From: Planctomycetota bacterium | Lineage (GTDB): Bacteria > Planctomycetota > UBA1135 > UBA2386 | Assembly: GCA_947444055.1 (NCBI GenBank) | Contig: CANEYR010000028.1 | Coordinates: 1-46,244 of the forward strand | DNA length: 46,244 nucleotides | Reading direction: 5' to 3' | Shown: positions 23,610-31,476 of the stretch, piece by piece | Numbering within the stretch: position 1 is the stretch's first letter | Layout: each line of letters opens with the position of its first letter | Translations under genes and position numbers: made by a program | The notes under the pieces: model-generated | The model's database searches: none | What the model saw: only the letters and a program-made list of their open reading frames with translations | Told to the model about the DNA's origin: nothing

Positions 23610-24252
23610 TTCCTCAGAGCCCGCGAACGCCAAACCCAATCGCGATGCCGAGACGCTCGCGATGATGCGGGCTCGTGATGCGACGGGTTTACGCCACCTG
23701 CTGGAAGACCACGGCGGCGTCGTGCTCGCCCGGCTACGGCGCGTATTCAGCCGGTTTCTTTCGGCGCTCGAAATCGACGAGGCGATGAGCAATGCCGTCA
23801 TCAAGATCTGGGCAGCGGCGCCGCGTCTACGGCGGCACGACAGTTCCTTGCGCGCGTGGCTGTTCGTCACCGCGCGCCACTGTGGCCTGACCATCTTCCG
23901 GCTGCGGCGCCACGGCGACCAGCAGATCGATGGCTTGGAGGAGATTCTCATCTACCTGGCGGCAAGCACGTCCGAGGAGATCCGCCTGCGGCGCATTGCC
24001 GACTTTCACGGCTGCCTGCGCGAACTGCCAGAACTACAACGCGCCGTCATCCAAGCCGATCTCGACGCCGATGGCATGGCGGCAACCGACTTGCTGGCGG
24101 AACGGCTGCTGACGACGTCGCACGCCATCCACCGAGCGCGCCATCGAGGCCGCGCCGAGCTGCGGCGCATGATGCAGCGACTCGGTCACTTCGTTGACGC
24201 GCCGGCGCCGTTGACCAGCCCAGAGCTTCGAACCGAACCGGAGCTGGGATGA
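23602..24252 (+). CDS. ECF-like RNA polymerase sigma factor
   Basis: This is a 216-residue protein from GTG 23602. Region 2 is visible at about residues 25-95 (RDATGLRHLLEDHGGVVLAR, ALEIDEAMSNAVIKIWAAAP, SLRAWLFVTARHCGLTIFRL), and a region-4-like helix-turn-helix at about 125-190 (CLRELPELQRAVIQADLDAD through TTSHAIHRARHRGRAELRRM). The layout fits the extracytoplasmic-function class; similarity is moderate. Its stop overlaps the next gene by ATGA, suggesting that the membrane protein downstream regulates it. Its translation may depend on glyA through the repeat at 23526-23609. Confidence 0.8.
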   Translation: MNSSSEPANAKPNRDAETLAMMRARDATGLRHLLEDHGGVVLARLRRVFSRFLSALEIDEAMSNAVIKIWAAAPRLRRHDSSLRAWLFVTARHCGLTIFRLRRHGDQQIDGLEEILIYLAASTSEEIRLRRIADFHGCLRELPELQRAVIQADLDADGMAATDLLAERLLTTSHAIHRARHRGRAELRRMMQRLGHFVDAPAPLTSPELRTEPELG

Positions 24253-24950
24253 GCACTGCGCACGATCCATTCTGGCAACAAATCGTCGAGGACATGCGGC
24301 CGCGGCCGCGCGAGCTGTCAGAGGCCGAGATTGCGCTCGCGGCGCAGACGCCAGACTACCTAGCCGCGCCGTCGGTCTCGGCGCTCGTGACCCGGGCGTT
24401 GGCAGAAGTCGCACCCAAGCGACGGCCGCAGCGTGTGCTGCAAAAAGCCACGGCAGCACTGCTGCTCGTTGGATTCTTGAGCTCGGCCGCGTGGATCGGT
24501 GCGCGCGTGATCTGGCCAACGCCGACTACCACGCCGAACTCGCTCGCGCACGCGATCGCGGCGATCGCCAACTCGGCGCTGCCAGAACTGACTCGCAAGA
24601 ACGCAACGGCGCGCGTCGACGACTACGGCTATCCCGCCGTGTTCGCGCTAAAAACCTGGAGTGCAGATCGCGATCTCGGCGGCCACGTGCAAGCTCGCCG
24701 CCAACAGCTGAAGCAACTGCTGGCTGGCGCTGAGTACGACGGCGCCCTGCCCGCAACCGACGATGTGTCCGCACTCATCGCGCAACTGCAAGTGACGACA
24801 CTGCCAAGCCTCGATCGGCGGCAAGCGATCGATCGCCTGCACTCGATTGCCGCCGCCGCCATCGTAGCGATGCGCGATGCTCGGCTCGCGCAGTCGGGTG
24901 AGGCACTGCGCCTCAAGATGCTGGCGCGCCTTCACGGCGCCCTCGACTAG
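24249..24950 (+). CDS. single-pass membrane protein, candidate anti-sigma factor
   Basis: This is a 233-residue protein overlapping the sigma gene by ATGA. About 75 cytoplasmic residues are followed by one hydrophobic span (ATAALLLVGFLSSAAWIGAR, about residues 73-95), then an outer region of helices. No HxxxCxxC zinc anti-sigma motif is present. The position after an ECF-like gene, the overlap and the one-span topology suggest an anti-sigma factor; the family is not recognised. Confidence 0.55.
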   Translation: MSTAHDPFWQQIVEDMRPRPRELSEAEIALAAQTPDYLAAPSVSALVTRALAEVAPKRRPQRVLQKATAALLLVGFLSSAAWIGARVIWPTPTTTPNSLAHAIAAIANSALPELTRKNATARVDDYGYPAVFALKTWSADRDLGGHVQARRQQLKQLLAGAEYDGALPATDDVSALIAQLQVTTLPSLDRRQAIDRLHSIAAAAIVAMRDARLAQSGEALRLKMLARLHGALD

Positions 24951-24973
24951 TCGCCGAATGCTCGCTGAGCGCG

Positions 24974-26176
24974 TCAATCGCGCATTTGCAGGAAGCGCAC
25001 GGCATCGACTAGCAGCAGTTCGCCCAGCGTGGCTGTGAACACAACCTCGACGCGCGACGCCCCGACGCGCTGGAACTCACCGAGCACAGCCCAGTTCCCG
25101 GCGCCAACGCCGGACGTGCAAGCAACGGTGCCCTCGCCGTCCGGCAGACGGACCCGCCACGTCGTCGTCGGCGCTACCGCATTGACCGCCGGCCGCCAGG
25201 CGAGAACTTGCCAACGACCCGCGAAGGGCAACTCGGCGGCGAACGTCGCCCGCGCACCGCTCGTCGCGCACACCGCAAAGTCACGGCCATGAGCATGGTC
25301 GCCGTCAGCGCGCTGCTGCCAGCCATCGCCCGCCAACTCGGCATCGTCGTCATCGACCACCACCACCGCCGGCGCCCGCAGCAGCAACGCGTTGGCGACC
25401 GCGCGTTCGCCTTCATGGTCATAGCGACGGTTGTCGCACGGATAGTTGCAGACGCCGTGGCCCTTGACCCACAACGTCGTGCTGCCGCCGCCGTCTAGGT
25501 TGAGGGCGTCGGTGCAACCGAGCGCTGCCAGCACGCGCGCAGTTTCCTCGAACGTCATGCCGGCGGCCTTCGTGGTTCGTCCGTCGACCGCGAGCCACAG
25601 CACACGACCGTCCTTGGCGACACCGATCGCCGACCGCGGGTGCCGCCGCTGGCGCTGGCCCTCGCCGTGATCGATCACCTTGCCGTCCCGCAACAACAAC
25701 GGGCCCGCACCGAGCGCCTCGAAGGTCTCCGGCCAGTCGCCCGCAGGTCGTTCTGCCAGCTGCAAGCGACCGTCGGCGGTGAGCCCGAGGCTGCCTTGAC
25801 CGGGGCTCGCCGGCACCACCAGCGCCCCATCGAGCCGCAACAAGCCGATCGACAAGCCGGTGGTCTCGATGGCGAAGAAGCCGCCGTTGATCGCTGCCAG
25901 AGCCTGCCCCTGTTCGGCCATCACACTCGTTCGCGTGCGCCTGCCAGGCGCCACCAAGTCGAACTTCGCAGCTGCCCCTTGGCGCACTTCGAGCACCGTC
26001 AGGCTCTGCGGGCTGGCGAACAACGCCGCAAACCAGCGTTGCCGCAGGAACACGCCATCGCCAACTTCGCGGGAATGCCATGCCGTCGCGTTCGCGACCA
26101 GCAGGGAGCCTTCGTCCTGAGCACGCAACGAAGCGAGCCCGAACAGAAGGAATGCAACGACGTTGAAGGCGCGCAT
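24974..26176 (-). CDS. secreted phosphodiester-glycosidase-like protein (NAGPA domain) with golvesin/xanthan-lyase-like C-terminal domain
   Basis: This is a 400-residue protein with a signal peptide (MRAFNVVAFLLFGLASLRAQ). Residues about 50-270 form the NAGPA/DUF2233 domain (PF09992): GQALAAINGGFFAIE, RHPRSAIGVAKDGRVLWLAV, DGRTTKAAGMTFEETARVLA and the diagnostic ALNLDGGGSTTLWVKG. The final 110 residues (HGRDFAVCATSGARATFAAE onward to LLLVDAVRFLQ) resemble the golvesin/xanthan-lyase C-terminal carbohydrate-binding module. The enzyme probably acts on sugar phosphodiesters at the cell envelope or outside; substrate unknown. Confidence 0.88.
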   Translation of the reverse strand: MRAFNVVAFLLFGLASLRAQDEGSLLVANATAWHSREVGDGVFLRQRWFAALFASPQSLTVLEVRQGAAAKFDLVAPGRRTRTSVMAEQGQALAAINGGFFAIETTGLSIGLLRLDGALVVPASPGQGSLGLTADGRLQLAERPAGDWPETFEALGAGPLLLRDGKVIDHGEGQRQRRHPRSAIGVAKDGRVLWLAVDGRTTKAAGMTFEETARVLAALGCTDALNLDGGGSTTLWVKGHGVCNYPCDNRRYDHEGERAVANALLLRAPAVVVVDDDDAELAGDGWQQRADGDHAHGRDFAVCATSGARATFAAELPFAGRWQVLAWRPAVNAVAPTTTWRVRLPDGEGTVACTSGVGAGNWAVLGEFQRVGASRVEVVFTATLGELLLVDAVRFLQMRD

Positions 26177-26277
26177 GCAGTCGACGCCGCGGCAACGAGT
26201 GCCGCAGCGGACTTGGAGCCGGCTGCTAACCGATCGCGAGACCGGTCTCGAGACCGATCGGCAGCGGCTTACCGGGA

Positions 26278-26661
26278 CTACCAGCGATCGCGCTGGCCGC
26301 CACCACCACCACCGCCACCACCGCCACGACCGCCGCCGCCATCGCGACGACCGCCACCACCACCACCACCACCGCCGCCGAAGCCGCCGCCGCCGCCGCC
26401 CGTGCGTGGCTTGCGCTCTTCAGCCTCGTTGACGCGCAGGGCGCGGCCATCGAGCTGCGTGCCGTCCAGAGCCGCAATTGCGGCGCCGGCGTCAGCATCG
26501 TTCGCCATATCGACGAACGCGAAGCCGCGCGAGCGGCCCGTGTCACGATCCGTGACGACGCTGATGCTGGAAGTGTTCCAGCCACCTTGTTGAAACACAG
26601 CGGCCAAGGAATCCTCGGTCGTGTTGAAAGACAGATTACCAACGAACAAACGCTTACCCAT
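26278..26661 (-). CDS. RRM-domain RNA-binding protein with Gly-rich tail
   Basis: This is a 127-residue protein from ATG 26661, with GGAG seven bases upstream. One RRM fills residues 1-80: RNP2 is LFVGNL, RNP1 is RGFAFVDM. The C-terminal 45 residues are almost only Gly with Arg and Asp (GGGGGGFGGGGGGGGGGRRD and similar), ending QRDRW. This architecture matches the small glycine-rich RRM proteins of cyanobacteria and planctomycetes, some of which respond to cold. It likely binds cytoplasmic RNA. Confidence 0.95.
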   Translation of the reverse strand: MGKRLFVGNLSFNTTEDSLAAVFQQGGWNTSSISVVTDRDTGRSRGFAFVDMANDADAGAAIAALDGTQLDGRALRVNEAEERKPRTGGGGGGFGGGGGGGGGGRRDGGGGRGGGGGGGGGGQRDRW

Positions 26662-26997
26662 GAGAACACTCCAGACCCAACGACGGCGACCTTGCAGGCC
26701 AGATAACAGCACTGTGCTGCGATCGACTTGTAGCACTCGCCACTGTGCACCTCGACAAGAGGGCCGCGGGAGCGAATGCGCCTGCACGAGCCGCGCGATG
26801 CGCGGGTCCATCCAGTCGGAGGTGATCCGGAATGCGTCGACTGGCCGCATTTCCGAGCGGCGAAGGCTAGCGAGCGAATGGCCCGCAAGCAATTCGGCAA
26901 TCCACGACTCTTGCCGATATGTGCAAAGAGTTTGGAATTCGCCCTACGGCGGCCCGTCTTGCGGCCGCCCAGACCGGAACCAGCTCGTGGAACGACT
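26662..26997. other. 336-base divergent intergenic region between the RRM gene and the next gene
   Basis: No gene is supported. It holds the RRM ribosome site (26669-26672) and a 13-base perfect palindrome, CAGCACTGTGCTG, at 26707-26719, about 45-60 bases before the RRM start. A long leader would fit the regulation of RRM or cold-shock genes, but no known RNA element was recognised. Confidence 0.5.
26707..26719. promoter_or_regulatory. 13-base palindrome upstream of the RRM gene
   Basis: CAGCACTGTGCTG is a perfect 6-bp inverted repeat around one central base. It lies in the leader of the RRM gene and could be an operator half-site pair. No regulator is assigned. Confidence 0.4.
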
Positions 26998-28635
26998 ATG
27001 CGACGTGCCCTGCTGACGTTCGTGCTCCCCCTGACCGCTGCTCTGGCGCAGGCCAAACCGGCGGTGTTTGTCGCGATCGAGGGCCGGATCGTCGACGTCT
27101 TGGGCGATGTCATCCCAGCGGCGGCAGTGCGGGCGATCGCGGCGGCAAGGGAGGTTGGGCACACTACCGCTGATGGCGAAGGCATTTACCGGATCAGCCT
27201 GCCCGCCAGCGGTGCTGAGCTGCACGTCACCGCCCCCGGCAAGGTGACCGCACGCTTGGCTTGGCGCGGACTGGTCACCAGCCGCGTCCGCAATGTGGTG
27301 CTCGAAGACGGCGCCCGCTTCAGCGGCAAGGTGCAGGACGAACTGGGGCACCCCATCGAAGGCGCCATCGTCGTCATCGCCGTTCCCGGGGTCACTTCCC
27401 TGACGACCACCAGCGATGCCGCGGGCGCCTACGCCTTCACCGGCGTGCCACTTCGGGCCGTGATGGGCCGCGCCACCACCGTCACTTCGTGGGGCGAGTT
27501 CTCGCGCCGCGTCATGGCCGATTGCGTGCAGGACATCACGCTGCCAAGCCAAGGGCGCGCCGCCTGCTTGGTGCGCGTTCGCGAACTGGCAGGCGAGCAA
27601 GCTGCCGACACCCACGTTCGCGTGTTCGGTCCGGACCTCGCCGCCGTGCAGAACGACGGTCGGGTGACGCTGCGGCCTGACGGCACGGCGCCGCTCGCCC
27701 TGCGCAGCGTCTGCGTGATCGAGGCCACGCTCAAAGGCTTCGTGCTCTCGCCAGGCGACCGCATGGTCGGCCCGGGGGCCCCATTCGCCGACTTCAACGT
27801 GACCGGCGCCCACGATGCCGAGAAGGGCACGCTGCTGACTGGCCGCGTTCGCACGCTCACCAATCGCATCGTCAGCGGCCTCACTCTGGTCGCACGCGAT
27901 CGCAGCCGCTGCGAACTCGGCTCGACCATCGTCGATCGCGATGGCACGTTTCGCCTGCGCGTCGTGCTGCCGCCCGATCGGTTTTGTCGCATGGGCTTGG
28001 CCCTGGGCGAATGGTTGCTGATCGACGATGACCGCACCATCGTCGACGGCTGCAGTTGGGCGGCGACGTCGAATCCGACCGAGTCGATCGATCTGTTGGT
28101 CGAACGCACGGGCGCGGTGAAAAGCATGCTGCGCGGCCCTGCGGGCGTGCAGTTCGCGCTGGCGGACGTGGTTGTCGCCGACTGCGAGTTCGCGCATCGC
28201 CCGCTGCTGCAAACCACGACCGACCGCGCTGGGCGCATCGACTTCGGCTTGCCGCCGGGCAACTACGAACTGATGGCTATCGCGCACGATGGCCAAGTGT
28301 GCGGCGCGGAAATGAGGGTCGCGGCCGGGCAAGTGCATGCGCCGCAGTGGCAGCCCGTGCCAACTGGTGAAGTGGTCGGCATCTTGCGTGATCACACTGG
28401 CCAGCCGATGCCTGGCGTCGAACTGGTGCTCAACACCGAAGCCAACGGCGACGTGCGCGCCACGGCTCGCCACATGAGTCGCATCCTGACCGACCGCGCT
28501 GGTCGCTTTCGCTGTCGCGGCCTGCCGATTGGCCCCTGGTGGATCAACGGCGTTGCCGATGCGCGCGTCGACAGCACGCCGGTGGATGTCGTCGTCAACA
28601 AGTCGGTCACGGCAATGGTCGCCTACCGGCAGTAA
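26998..28635 (+). CDS. secreted protein with carboxypeptidase-regulatory-like domains
   Basis: This is a 545-residue protein from ATG 26998 with a signal peptide (MRRALLTFVLPLTAALAQAK). Several beta-sandwich repeats of the CarboxypepD_reg type are visible: EGRIVDVLGDVIPAAAVRAI, GKVQDELGHPIEGAIVVIA, a middle variant, and VVGILRDHTGQPMPGVELVL with SRILTDRAGRFRCRGLPIGP. These modules usually serve adhesion, carbohydrate contact or structure and are common in planctomycete secretomes. No catalytic domain is seen. The frame is open upstream, but the ATG at 26998 gives the signal peptide. Confidence 0.75.
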   Translation: MRRALLTFVLPLTAALAQAKPAVFVAIEGRIVDVLGDVIPAAAVRAIAAAREVGHTTADGEGIYRISLPASGAELHVTAPGKVTARLAWRGLVTSRVRNVVLEDGARFSGKVQDELGHPIEGAIVVIAVPGVTSLTTTSDAAGAYAFTGVPLRAVMGRATTVTSWGEFSRRVMADCVQDITLPSQGRAACLVRVRELAGEQAADTHVRVFGPDLAAVQNDGRVTLRPDGTAPLALRSVCVIEATLKGFVLSPGDRMVGPGAPFADFNVTGAHDAEKGTLLTGRVRTLTNRIVSGLTLVARDRSRCELGSTIVDRDGTFRLRVVLPPDRFCRMGLALGEWLLIDDDRTIVDGCSWAATSNPTESIDLLVERTGAVKSMLRGPAGVQFALADVVVADCEFAHRPLLQTTTDRAGRIDFGLPPGNYELMAIAHDGQVCGAEMRVAAGQVHAPQWQPVPTGEVVGILRDHTGQPMPGVELVLNTEANGDVRATARHMSRILTDRAGRFRCRGLPIGPWWINGVADARVDSTPVDVVVNKSVTAMVAYRQ

Positions 28636-28696
28636 GGCTCGCGGGCCGACGTCACTTCGCCGACGGCTTGCTCTCGCGACCGCAACCAGCGCCGGG

Positions 28697-28945
28697 TCAT
28701 TGTTCCCCCGGAGCCAAGAGGAAGACGCCATCGCCCGCGCGCAGCTCCTGCTGCGCCTTCGACGGCGCGCCATTGACGAGGCACGTCATCTCGACGCCGA
28801 CGAACTGCGGATGGCGTTCGCGCAGCAGGGCAAGCATGCGCGCGAGCGTGCCGCCCGGTGGCACTTCGAGCCACATGGTGCCGCGGCCGGCGACCTGTTG
28901 CAGCGAACCGAGGAACGTCAATTCGACGCGGAGCTGCCGTGCCAT
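28697..28945 (-). CDS. MoaD/ThiS-like ubiquitin-fold protein without C-terminal GG
   Basis: This is an 82-residue protein with a beta-grasp pattern: QLRVELTFLGSLQQVAG, TMWLEVPPGGTLARMLALLR, FVGVEMTCLVNGAPSKAQQE and LRAGDGVFLLAPGEQ. The end matches the MoaD consensus (L-x-DGDEVaffPPvaGG) up to LAP but finishes GEQ, so the terminal di-glycine needed for thiocarboxylate formation is missing. A start at 28969 (adding MALHDVLP) is also possible. It follows the FG-GAP gene by 82 bases. It is either a non-sulfur-carrier paralogue or a mis-ended gene. Confidence 0.7.
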   Translation of the reverse strand: MARQLRVELTFLGSLQQVAGRGTMWLEVPPGGTLARMLALLRERHPQFVGVEMTCLVNGAPSKAQQELRAGDGVFLLAPGEQ

Positions 28946-29027
28946 AGGCAGGACATCATGCAGCGCCATCCTGGTTCCACCACCCGCCCACGCGAGGTTC
29001 TTAGGTTCTTGCTCGCGGCGCGTGCAG

Positions 29028-30692
29028 TCAGCTGATGGTGAAGATCTGCGGCGCCGACTTCGCCGCGTTGCCGGCCGCGTCAACGGCCTCGACGACCAGT
29101 GTCATCGCGGCAGCCCGCGCGGCCACGGCCTGCGCGCGCCACAGGTACTCGCCATACCAGGCCATGTTGACCGTGTTGGTGACGCCGTTCTGGGTGCAGT
29201 GCACGACGACGCGCTGCCAGTCGTGCGGCATGCAGGGACTCTTGCCATCGTGCACGCGCACGACGACCGTGACGTTGGCACCCGCCGCGGCACTGACCGC
29301 CACGTGCACCGCGCCGATGCGCGGCGCGGCGGTATCCGGCGCAATACTCTTGCCGAAGAACACCTTGTCCTCGAGGGCGGTCTTCACCTCGCCTTGTGCA
29401 TGCACGACGTCGAGCCGCTTGTCGCCATCGAGGTCCGCCAGCGCGATACCGAGTGTGCCCCGCGTCGGATCGCCAGCAAACACCGGCGCTCCCGCTTGGA
29501 AGTGCCCGCGGCCGTCGTTCACCAGCAGCCGATCGTGACCATCCAGCGAGCCGATCAAGAAGTCCGCATCGCCGTCGGAGTCGTAGTCGAGGAAGGCGAT
29601 CATGTTGTCGTCGCAGCGCGGGTTGTCCGCGAGCGGCCAGTGCGTCGCCGTCGCATCGACAAAGCCGCCCTTGCCGTCGCCCAAGAACAGATGCTCAGCA
29701 AAGCGCTGTTCGCCTTGGCCATCGTTGATGGTCACGACATCCAGCACGCCGTCGCCATCGACGTCCATCGCCTCGAACTCGTAGTTGTTGGTGAACTGCG
29801 GCAACTTGGCGGCGCTGGCATCGGTGAACTTGCCAGTGCCATCGTTGTGCGCGAGGAACGAGCCGGGCGACCGCTTGCTGCTCACCAACAGATCGAGATC
29901 GCGATCGCCATCGACATCGAGCAGTTCGAGTTCCCAACAGAACCGCACCTGCCAATCCGGGATGCCCGCGGTCGCGTCCTTGAAGTGCCCGCCGTCGTTG
30001 CGCCACAGCCGCGGCTTGGCGCCGTCGTTCTTCATCGGCGAGCCCTCGCCCCACGCCGCCAGCACGAGGTCGAGATCGCCGTCGCCATCGACATCACCAA
30101 ACTCGGCATCGCCGATCGACAGCGGCATCGCGGGCAGATGGGTCGCCGTCACATCGACAAACTTGCCGCCGCCTTGGCCGCGATAGAGCCGACTCTGCGT
30201 CTGGAACGTGGTGCCGAGGAACACGTCCGGGATCTGGTCGCCATCGACGTCGCGCACCTTGATCACGCGCGCCACGGCGAGCTGCGCACCGAACACTTGC
30301 GTCGTGATCTCGGGCCAGGCCTTGCCGACGCCGCCATTGCGGAACACGCGACTTGGCACCAGCGTGCCCGCCTTGTCGTAGTCGCCGCCGTTGGCGAACA
30401 GCACATCGACCAAACCGTCCTGGTCGATGTCCGCGAGTTCGACCTTGTTGGTCCATTCGGCAACCACACCAATCGTCGCCGCCGTGACGTCCTGCCAGAG
30501 ATCCTTCGGCAAGGTCAGCGTTGGCTGCCATTCCGGGCGTCGTCGCGGCGGCGCGGGTTGCGCGGGGGCCACTGGAGCCACCGGCGTGTCAGGCTTTGGC
30601 GGCACCGGTTCTTGCGCGGCAGCGAGTGGCAGCAAGCACCACACAGCGAACGCACTGCTGGCGCAGCGCACGAAGGACAACGGGCAGAGCAT
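29028..30692 (-). CDS. secreted FG-GAP/VCBS-repeat beta-propeller protein
   Basis: This is a 554-residue protein from ATG 30692 with a signal peptide (SSAFAVWCLLPLAAAQ) and a Pro-rich stretch to about residue 55. At least seven calcium-loop motifs of FG-GAP/VCBS repeats follow: DIDQDGLVD, DVDGDQIPD, DVDGDGDLD, DVDGDRDLD, DVDGDGVLD, DYDSDGDAD and DLDGDKRLD. These predict a calcium-binding seven-blade propeller. The last 110 residues (PRIGAVHVAVSAAAGANVTV onward) form a likely Ig-like domain. The protein probably acts outside the cell in adhesion or binding. It lies 13 bases after the HAD gene in the same direction. Confidence 0.88.
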   Translation of the reverse strand: MLCPLSFVRCASSAFAVWCLLPLAAAQEPVPPKPDTPVAPVAPAQPAPPRRRPEWQPTLTLPKDLWQDVTAATIGVVAEWTNKVELADIDQDGLVDVLFANGGDYDKAGTLVPSRVFRNGGVGKAWPEITTQVFGAQLAVARVIKVRDVDGDQIPDVFLGTTFQTQSRLYRGQGGGKFVDVTATHLPAMPLSIGDAEFGDVDGDGDLDLVLAAWGEGSPMKNDGAKPRLWRNDGGHFKDATAGIPDWQVRFCWELELLDVDGDRDLDLLVSSKRSPGSFLAHNDGTGKFTDASAAKLPQFTNNYEFEAMDVDGDGVLDVVTINDGQGEQRFAEHLFLGDGKGGFVDATATHWPLADNPRCDDNMIAFLDYDSDGDADFLIGSLDGHDRLLVNDGRGHFQAGAPVFAGDPTRGTLGIALADLDGDKRLDVVHAQGEVKTALEDKVFFGKSIAPDTAAPRIGAVHVAVSAAAGANVTVVVRVHDGKSPCMPHDWQRVVVHCTQNGVTNTVNMAWYGEYLWRAQAVAARAAAMTLVVEAVDAAGNAAKSAPQIFTIS

Positions 30693-30705
30693 GCGGCCGC
30701 GAAGA

Positions 30706-31362
30706 CTACTTCGCCAACACGTGCGCGATCGTGATCGCCGCCAAATCTGGCAGCACAGTCGCCGCGCCGACGTCGAGCAGTTCGGCCGGTTCGTGGTTGG
30801 TCGCCACCCCAAGCACGCGCATGCCGGCCGCAACCGCCGCCAACACACCGGATGGCGCATCCTCGACAACGAGGCACTGCGCGGGCGGCACCTGCAGCAA
30901 CTGAGCCGCCGCCAGGAAGATGTCCGGCGCCGGCTTGCCACGCTGCACGAGGCCAGCGTGCACGACGCCACCAAAGAACGGCCGAATGGCACCCCGATCG
31001 AGCACGAGGTCGACGTTCTCCTTCGGCCCCGACGTGCCCACCGCCAGCAAGAGGGCGTTGCGGCGCAAGGTGCTCAGCAGTTCGCGGCAGCCGGGCGCCA
31101 GCGGCACGTTCGCGTGCACGGCCTCGCGATACGCCTTCTCCTTCTGGTCGGCCACGGCGGCGACGAGGGTGGACGTCGCGCGTTCCCTCCACAACTTGGC
31201 GCAGATGTCCTGGTTGGTCATGCCGTTGAAGCCGAGGAACTCGGGGTGCGACAGCTCGCGCCCAAAGGCCAAGGCAGTGTCGCGCCAGGCAATCCAATGG
31301 GCCGGCCCACTCAGGACCAGCACTCCATCCATGTCGAAGATGACGGCGCGAAGGGGCAGCAT
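30706..31362 (-). CDS. HAD-superfamily hydrolase, beta-phosphoglucomutase-like
   Basis: This is a 218-residue protein from ATG 31362. HAD motif I is VIFDMDGVL (nucleophile Asp10, acid/base Asp12), motif II lies in LLAVGTSGPKEN, motif III is the Lys in RGKPAPDIFL, and motif IV is CLVVEDAPSG. The helical cap between motifs I and II fits subclass IA, close to beta-phosphoglucomutase-type phosphatases/mutases. The substrate cannot be told from sequence alone. It is the first gene of a likely operon with the FG-GAP protein. Confidence 0.93.
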   Translation of the reverse strand: MLPLRAVIFDMDGVLVLSGPAHWIAWRDTALAFGRELSHPEFLGFNGMTNQDICAKLWRERATSTLVAAVADQKEKAYREAVHANVPLAPGCRELLSTLRRNALLLAVGTSGPKENVDLVLDRGAIRPFFGGVVHAGLVQRGKPAPDIFLAAAQLLQVPPAQCLVVEDAPSGVLAAVAAGMRVLGVATNHEPAELLDVGAATVLPDLAAITIAHVLAK

Positions 31363-31476
31363 GCGGGGCGAAGACGGTAGTCGGTGGTCACAGCGGCGCC
31401 AGCGAGTCGTCCCGACGCCGTCATATTGCAGCGCGCAGTTGGCGCGCGGTGACGGACTCCGTAACACGCCCCCTCG

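Noticed and set aside
26290..26405. Trinucleotide-repeat tract as a satellite or CRISPR-like array
   Set aside because: It is the coding sequence of the Gly-rich tail of the RRM protein; there are no spacers.
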